64,000 nt of DNA from Streptomyces sp. NRRL S-340 (GTDB lineage Bacteria; Actinomycetota; Actinomycetes; Streptomycetales; Streptomycetaceae): positions 117,983 to 181,982 of the forward strand of contig NZ_JOIY01000020.1 of the NCBI RefSeq assembly GCF_000720185.1, read 5' to 3'. The notes beneath the pieces were generated by a model. That model was not told where the DNA came from. It searched no databases and saw only the letters and a list, made by a program, of their open reading frames with translations. Both the position numbers and the translations under genes were made by a program. Positions 60,184-64,000 of the stretch are shown here, in pieces; the stretch's first letter is position 1, and every line of letters begins with the position of its first letter.

Positions 60184-61611
60184 ATGCGGGACCCGCTGAC
60201 CGCACTCACGGACGCCTTCACGTCCTTCCTGTTCGGGAAGGTCGAGACGACCCGGCTCCCGGTGCGCACCTCCACGGGCCAGGCCCAGGCGGTCTACCTG
60301 CCCACGGCCGCGCCCGGCCTCGGCGACTCGGGCGTCATCATCGGCCGCGAGGTGTACTCCGGGAAGGGCTACATCTACGACCCCTTCCAGCTGTACGGCC
60401 AGCAGCTCCCCGCCCCGCACTGGCTGGTCCTCGGCGAGTCGGGCAACGGCAAGTCGGCCCTGGAGAAGACGTACGTCCTGCGCCAGCTCCGCTTCCGCGA
60501 CCGCCAGGTCGTCGTCCTGGACGCCCAGGGCGAGGACGGCGTCGGCGAGTGGAACCTGATCGCCGAGGAGCTGGGGATAACTCCCATCCGCCTCGACCCG
60601 ACGGCCGCGCTCAACCACGGCATCCGCCTCAACCCCCTGGACCCGGCGATCACGACGACCGGCCAGCTCGCCCTGCTGCGCACCATCATCGAGGTCGCCA
60701 TGGGCCACGGCCTGGACGAGCGCTCCGGCTTCGCCCTCAAGGTCGCGCACGCCTACGTCAACGAGACGATCGTCCAGCGCCAGCCGGTCCTGTCCGACAT
60801 CGTGGAACAACTGCGCCACCCCGAGCCGGAGTCGGCCGAGGCGATGAACGTCGCCATAGACGACGTCCGCGCCTGGGGCCTGGACGTCGCCCTGGTCCTG
60901 GACCGCCTGGTCGACGGTGACCTGCGCGGCATGTTCGACGGGCCGACGACCGTGGGCATCGACCTGGACGCCCCGCTGATCGTCTTCGACCTGTCCCACA
61001 TCGACCGCAACTCCATCGCCATGCCCATCCTCATGGCGATCGTCGGCGTGTGGCTGGAGCACACCTGGATCCGCCCCGACCGCAAGAAGCGCATCTTCCT
61101 GGTCGAAGAGGCCTGGCACATCATCAACAGCCCGTTCGTCGCCCAGTTGTTCCAGCGGCTGCTGAAGTTCGGGCGTCGGCTCGGCCTCTCCTTCGTCGCC
61201 GTCGTGCACCACCTGTCGGACGTGGTCGACGGCGCGGCGGCGAAGGAGGCCGCCGCGATCCTGAAGATGGCCTCCACCAGGACGATCTACGCCCAGAAGG
61301 CCGACGAGGCCAGGGCGACGGGACGTGTGCTCGGCCTGCCCCGGTGGGCGGTGGAGATCATCCCCACCCTCACCCCGGGCATCGCCGTGTGGGACGTCAA
61401 CGGCAACGTCCAGGTCGTCAAACACCTCATCACCGAGACCGAACGCCCCCTGGTCTTCACCGACCGGGCGATGACCGAGTCCTCCCACGACCACCTCGCC
61501 GCCGACGACGCCCTGCGCGCCGCCGAACTCGAGGCGGAGCAGCGGGCGGCCGCCTTCGTCGAACAGCACGTCCCCGACCTGGGCGGCTCCTCCGAGTCGA
61601 CGGTGGCCTAG
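60184..61611 (+). CDS. VirB4-like ATPase of the type IV secretion-like system
   Basis: A 475-residue ATPase. Walker A is intact (LVLGESGNGKSALEKTYVL, near residue 84) and Walker B reads KKRIFLVEEAWHII near residue 305. FVAVVHHLSDVVD and TRTIYAQKADEARATGRVLG follow, typical of VirB4/TraC/TcpF family. It has no membrane helix. It lacks the VirB4 N-terminal domain, which appears to be supplied by the preceding SCO6880-type protein. ATG at 60184 lies 15 bases after the preceding stop. It likely powers substrate transfer or pilus assembly. Confidence 0.88.
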   Translation: MRDPLTALTDAFTSFLFGKVETTRLPVRTSTGQAQAVYLPTAAPGLGDSGVIIGREVYSGKGYIYDPFQLYGQQLPAPHWLVLGESGNGKSALEKTYVLRQLRFRDRQVVVLDAQGEDGVGEWNLIAEELGITPIRLDPTAALNHGIRLNPLDPAITTTGQLALLRTIIEVAMGHGLDERSGFALKVAHAYVNETIVQRQPVLSDIVEQLRHPEPESAEAMNVAIDDVRAWGLDVALVLDRLVDGDLRGMFDGPTTVGIDLDAPLIVFDLSHIDRNSIAMPILMAIVGVWLEHTWIRPDRKKRIFLVEEAWHIINSPFVAQLFQRLLKFGRRLGLSFVAVVHHLSDVVDGAAAKEAAAILKMASTRTIYAQKADEARATGRVLGLPRWAVEIIPTLTPGIAVWDVNGNVQVVKHLITETERPLVFTDRAMTESSHDHLAADDALRAAELEAEQRAAAFVEQHVPDLGGSSESTVA

Positions 61612-61625
61612 GAGAGGCGGGCACG

Positions 61626-63254
61626 GTGAGACCCGACGACCGCGACCGGGGAAGGGCCCGGGGACAGGGCGGCATCCCGGACGGCCTGCTGATCGGCCTG
61701 CTCGCCTTCCTCCTCGGCATGACCGTGCTGGTGTGGACGGCGACCGGCCTGGCAGGTCTGTTCGCGCACGGCTCCTGGCCGTCCGGCGTCACCTTCACCC
61801 GTACGCCCCTGGCGATGCGTCACCTCATCACCGAACCGCACGACATCCCGGGCGCCTGGCCCACCACCGAGCCGGGCCGCCTTTCCGGGTACGGGCTGTT
61901 CTGGGGCCTGTTCATCGGCCAGCTGATGGTGCTGTTCGTGCTGACCGTGTTCGTCATGGGTACGACGGCGAGGTGGCGAGCGGGCCGGGCCAGGCGGCGG
62001 GAGGCGGCCGCGGCGGCCCGCGCCGCGCACCCCGGCCCGCCGGCCGCACCCCTCTCCCCCCGCCACGACGTGCCCTCCTCCCCCCAGCCCCCCGCCGGCC
62101 ACGAGGTCGCGGCCGTGGCGGCAGGCCCCGTGCCCCAGGAGGGCCCGGGCCCTCACGAGGTGCCCGGCCAGCGCACGCCGTCCGGGACAGCGTGGCCGCA
62201 GCCCGCCGCCACGCCACCGTCGCAGCCGGCGCAGCATGTGCCCGAGACAGACTCCCCGGCCGCCCTGGCGTCGCCCCCAGGGCCCGTCACGGCCCTGGCG
62301 GGGCCTCAGGAGCCGGGCGCGGACAGCCCGCGGCCCACGCTCGTCGTCGCCCCCAGGGAGAGCCGCCGCACGGCCGCCGCCCAGGCGGTCCTCGACGCCG
62401 CAGGCCCCGTGCTCGTCGTCACCTCCGAACCCGCCCTCTGGCAGGACACCAAGGACGCCAGGTCGAAGCTGGGCCCCGTCCACCTCTACGATCCCGGGCA
62501 CCTGTGCGACACACCGGCCCGGCTGCACTGGTCCCCCGTCGCGGGCTGCGCGGACAAGGACACGGCGGTGGCACGAGCCGCCGCCCTGCTCGCCCCCGTC
62601 CGCCCCGCCGCCAAGATCGACCAGGCGGTGAGCGACACCGCGCAGACGCTCCTGCGCAGCTACCTGCACGCCGCGGCGATCGACGGCCGCACGATCCGGC
62701 ACGTCCACCGCTGGTCGCAGGGCACCCAGCTCCAGGAGGCCGTACGGACCCTGCGGACCAACCCCAAGGCGGCGCCGGGCTCCGCGGGCGAACTGGAGGC
62801 CGCCCTCACCGCGCATCCCGAACGCCGGGACATCGCGCAGGAACTGACGGCCCGCGCGCTGGCCTCCCTCTTCACGGTCAACATCCGGGAGGCCTGCACT
62901 CCTCACCGAAATGATGCGGTCGCCTTGGATTCCTTCGTGGATGAAGGGGGAACGCTTTACGTGGTGGGGGAATCCATCGAGGATCCCCGCACCCACCCGG
63001 GCGCTATGCCCCTCCTGACGGCACTCGCCGCAAGCGTGGTCGAGCGCGGCCGGCGCATGGCCGAACGGTCATCCTCCGGTCGGCTCGACCCACCACTCAC
63101 CCTCGTCCTCGAGGACGTGGCGGCCGTGGCCCCGCTGCCCCAGCTCCCCGAGCTGCTGGCCGGGGGAGCGGACCGCGGCCTGCCGACGCTGGCGCTGCTC
63201 CGTTCCCGGGAGCAGGCCCGCGCCCGCTGGCCGCACGACGACCTCCCGGCCTGA
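61626..63254 (+). CDS. TraG/VirD4-like coupling protein with degenerate P-loop
   Basis: A 542-residue protein. Two N-terminal helices (about 18-42 and 95-115) flank a small extracytoplasmic loop. A Pro/Ala-rich linker (about 130-235) leads into a TraG-like domain (VLVVTSEPALWQDTKDARSK, LGPVHLYDPGHL, later FSVDEGGTLYVVGESIEDPR-like FVDEGGTLYVVGES). Where VirD4/TraG proteins have a Walker A (GKT/S), this protein has APRESRRTAAAQ, without the Lys; the Walker B-like site reads LVLEDVAAVA. It may therefore not hydrolyse ATP on its own. GTG at 61626 lies 14 bases after the VirB4-like gene. Confidence 0.75.
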   Translation: MRPDDRDRGRARGQGGIPDGLLIGLLAFLLGMTVLVWTATGLAGLFAHGSWPSGVTFTRTPLAMRHLITEPHDIPGAWPTTEPGRLSGYGLFWGLFIGQLMVLFVLTVFVMGTTARWRAGRARRREAAAAARAAHPGPPAAPLSPRHDVPSSPQPPAGHEVAAVAAGPVPQEGPGPHEVPGQRTPSGTAWPQPAATPPSQPAQHVPETDSPAALASPPGPVTALAGPQEPGADSPRPTLVVAPRESRRTAAAQAVLDAAGPVLVVTSEPALWQDTKDARSKLGPVHLYDPGHLCDTPARLHWSPVAGCADKDTAVARAAALLAPVRPAAKIDQAVSDTAQTLLRSYLHAAAIDGRTIRHVHRWSQGTQLQEAVRTLRTNPKAAPGSAGELEAALTAHPERRDIAQELTARALASLFTVNIREACTPHRNDAVALDSFVDEGGTLYVVGESIEDPRTHPGAMPLLTALAASVVERGRRMAERSSSGRLDPPLTLVLEDVAAVAPLPQLPELLAGGADRGLPTLALLRSREQARARWPHDDLPA

Positions 63255-63262
63255 CCCCGCCG

Positions 63263-63841
63263 TCAAGGACGTGCGAGGACATACTCCAGTTCGTCCGCCC
63301 CGGGGGCGGAGGCGAGGGGCACGGTCCGGCCACTCGGCAGGAAACCGACCCGGCGGTAGAAGCGCTGGGCCCGGCCGTTGTCCTCGTGGACGATGAGCCG
63401 CACCCGCTCCGCGCCGGTCTCCCAAGCCCATCGCAGAGCCTCGTCGAACAGCACCTCCGTGAGCCCGCACCCCCGGTGCTCGGGCCGCACGTACACACCG
63501 ACGACATGCCCCTGCCGCTGCTCGATGGGGAATCCGGCCCAGTCGGTCGTACCGGCTTCTTCCATGAGCAGGGTGACGGTCCCGACCCACTGGCCGTCGG
63601 GGCCCTCGGCGATGAACTGCCGTACTTCGGTGGCTCCTTCGGCGGCGCCGGCCGCCCGGTCCTGCCAGAAGGAGTCGGGCCGGGCGGCGGCGTCCGCATA
63701 CGTCTCCAGGAAGGCCAGGTGGGCGACCGGATCCTGGAGGGCCTCCAGCCGCAGCGCCTTCACGGCCGGCCACTCGTCGGCGCGTATGGCGCGGACCAGG
63801 TACTTCTCGTCGTGCTTCGCGACGCTGTCGGGGCTGCTCAT
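63263..63841 (-). CDS. GNAT-family N-acetyltransferase
   Basis: A 192-residue acetyltransferase: an N-terminal strand-helix YLVRAIRADEWPAVKALRLE, the acetyl-CoA-binding GVYVRPEHRGCGLTEVLFDE and the C-terminal HEDNGRAQRFYRRVGFLPSG. The substrate is unknown. ATG at 63841 is chosen because the preceding in-frame residues are hydrophobic and overlap the rRNA terminator region. It is convergent with the type IV secretion-like operon with an 8-base gap and lies downstream of the 5S rRNA gene on the same strand. Confidence 0.85.
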   Translation of the reverse strand: MSSPDSVAKHDEKYLVRAIRADEWPAVKALRLEALQDPVAHLAFLETYADAAARPDSFWQDRAAGAAEGATEVRQFIAEGPDGQWVGTVTLLMEEAGTTDWAGFPIEQRQGHVVGVYVRPEHRGCGLTEVLFDEALRWAWETGAERVRLIVHEDNGRAQRFYRRVGFLPSGRTVPLASAPGADELEYVLARP

Positions 63842-63868
63842 GAGGGCTACGGTAATGCAGGCAAAAGA

Positions 63869-63899
63869 AAAGGCCCACACCGTTTAGGTGTGGGCCTTT
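63869..63899 (-). terminator. rRNA operon terminator
   Basis: Arms AAAGGCCCACACC and GGTGTGGGCCTTT (13 bases, perfect) enclose a 5-base loop. On the minus strand the hairpin is followed by a T-rich tail (TCTTTTGCC), an intrinsic terminator just downstream of the 5S rRNA gene. Confidence 0.9.
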
Positions 63900-63910
63900 C
63901 CTGAATGATT

Positions 63911-64000
63911 GTTCGGCGGTGTCCTACTCTCCCACAGGGTCCCCCCTGCAGTACCATCGGCGCTGTAAGGCTTAGCTTCCGGGTTCGGAATGTAACCGGG
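63911..64000 (-). rRNA. rrf: 5S ribosomal RNA, 3' part (truncated by the window edge)
   Basis: The complement reads as the 3' portion of an actinobacterial 5S rRNA, including the conserved CCGAACCCGGAAGCTAAGCC stretch and the terminal ACACCGCCGAAC. About 90 of about 120 bases are present; the rest of the rRNA operon lies to the right. Confidence 0.95.

Noticed and set aside
55862..63254. Calling the type IV secretion-like cluster an integrative conjugative element
   Set aside because: No integrase, relaxase, excisionase or attachment repeat was seen in the window, and base and codon use match the surroundings.
1..64000. CRISPR arrays, tRNA genes and insertion sequences
   Set aside because: No regularly spaced repeats with unique spacers, no cloverleaf-type sequence with CCA-end context, and no transposase motif were recognised by eye on either strand.

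Overview
The window is chromosomal DNA from a Streptomyces or very close relative. Base composition is very GC-rich with near-total G/C in third codon positions, GTG and TTG starts and 4-base start/stop overlaps are common, and the genes include Streptomyces developmental and nutrient regulators: a devA/devB/devE-like locus, rsiG, nur, glnR, csoR, mshD, ppk and pstSCAB. From memory (not checked by alignment) the order resembles the S. coelicolor core segment around SCO4126-SCO4201, read in decreasing number from left to right, with the pit-pst block apparently inverted. I see no integrase, transposase, CRISPR array or tRNA. The right edge enters the 3' part of a 5S rRNA gene on the minus strand.

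Layout. 0-17 kb: a receiver-SpoIIE phosphatase; small membrane, HbhA-like and XRE-regulator genes; an APH-fold kinase; the dev locus, whose two GntR regulators are both interrupted at the same point; an Eis-like acetyltransferase; the c-di-GMP-responsive anti-sigma factor RsiG; D-aminoacyl-tRNA deacylase; a YgfZ-type folate protein; the nickel regulator Nur; a nitrobindin-like protein; and three tandem membrane-anchored proteins of unknown role. 17-30 kb: a sulfurtransferase operon behind a cysteine-containing leader peptide, a LmeA-like protein, a MoaD/ThiS protein, a hydrolase divergent from glnR, a LacI regulator, an HtrA-like protease with an OmpR-type two-component system, and mycothiol synthase.

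30-42 kb: two divergent ABC-transporter operons share an intergenic region with a 40-base palindrome. One begins with an ECF sigma factor and a zinc-finger membrane protein; the other begins with a YtrA-type GntR regulator. Then polyphosphate kinase is coupled to a CHAD-domain protein. 42-50 kb: small conserved proteins, a lipoprotein, csoR with its operator, the Pit low-affinity phosphate system, and the high-affinity pstSCAB operon behind a PHO box.

50-64 kb: a secreted flavin oxidase, a PAP2 phosphatase, a VirB1-like transglycosylase/NlpC-P60 hydrolase, a secreted trypsin-like protease, and a six-gene set that looks like a minimal type IV secretion apparatus (small two-helix membrane protein, VirB8-like, VirB6-like, SCO6880-type, VirB4-like ATPase, TraG/VirD4-like protein). 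No relaxase or integrase accompanies it, and the coupling-protein homologue lacks a recognisable P-loop. This cluster, the doubly interrupted dev regulators and the upstream small ORFs of glnR and cysA are the most interesting items. All functional calls rest on motif recognition by eye and knowledge of the families; no database search was run.
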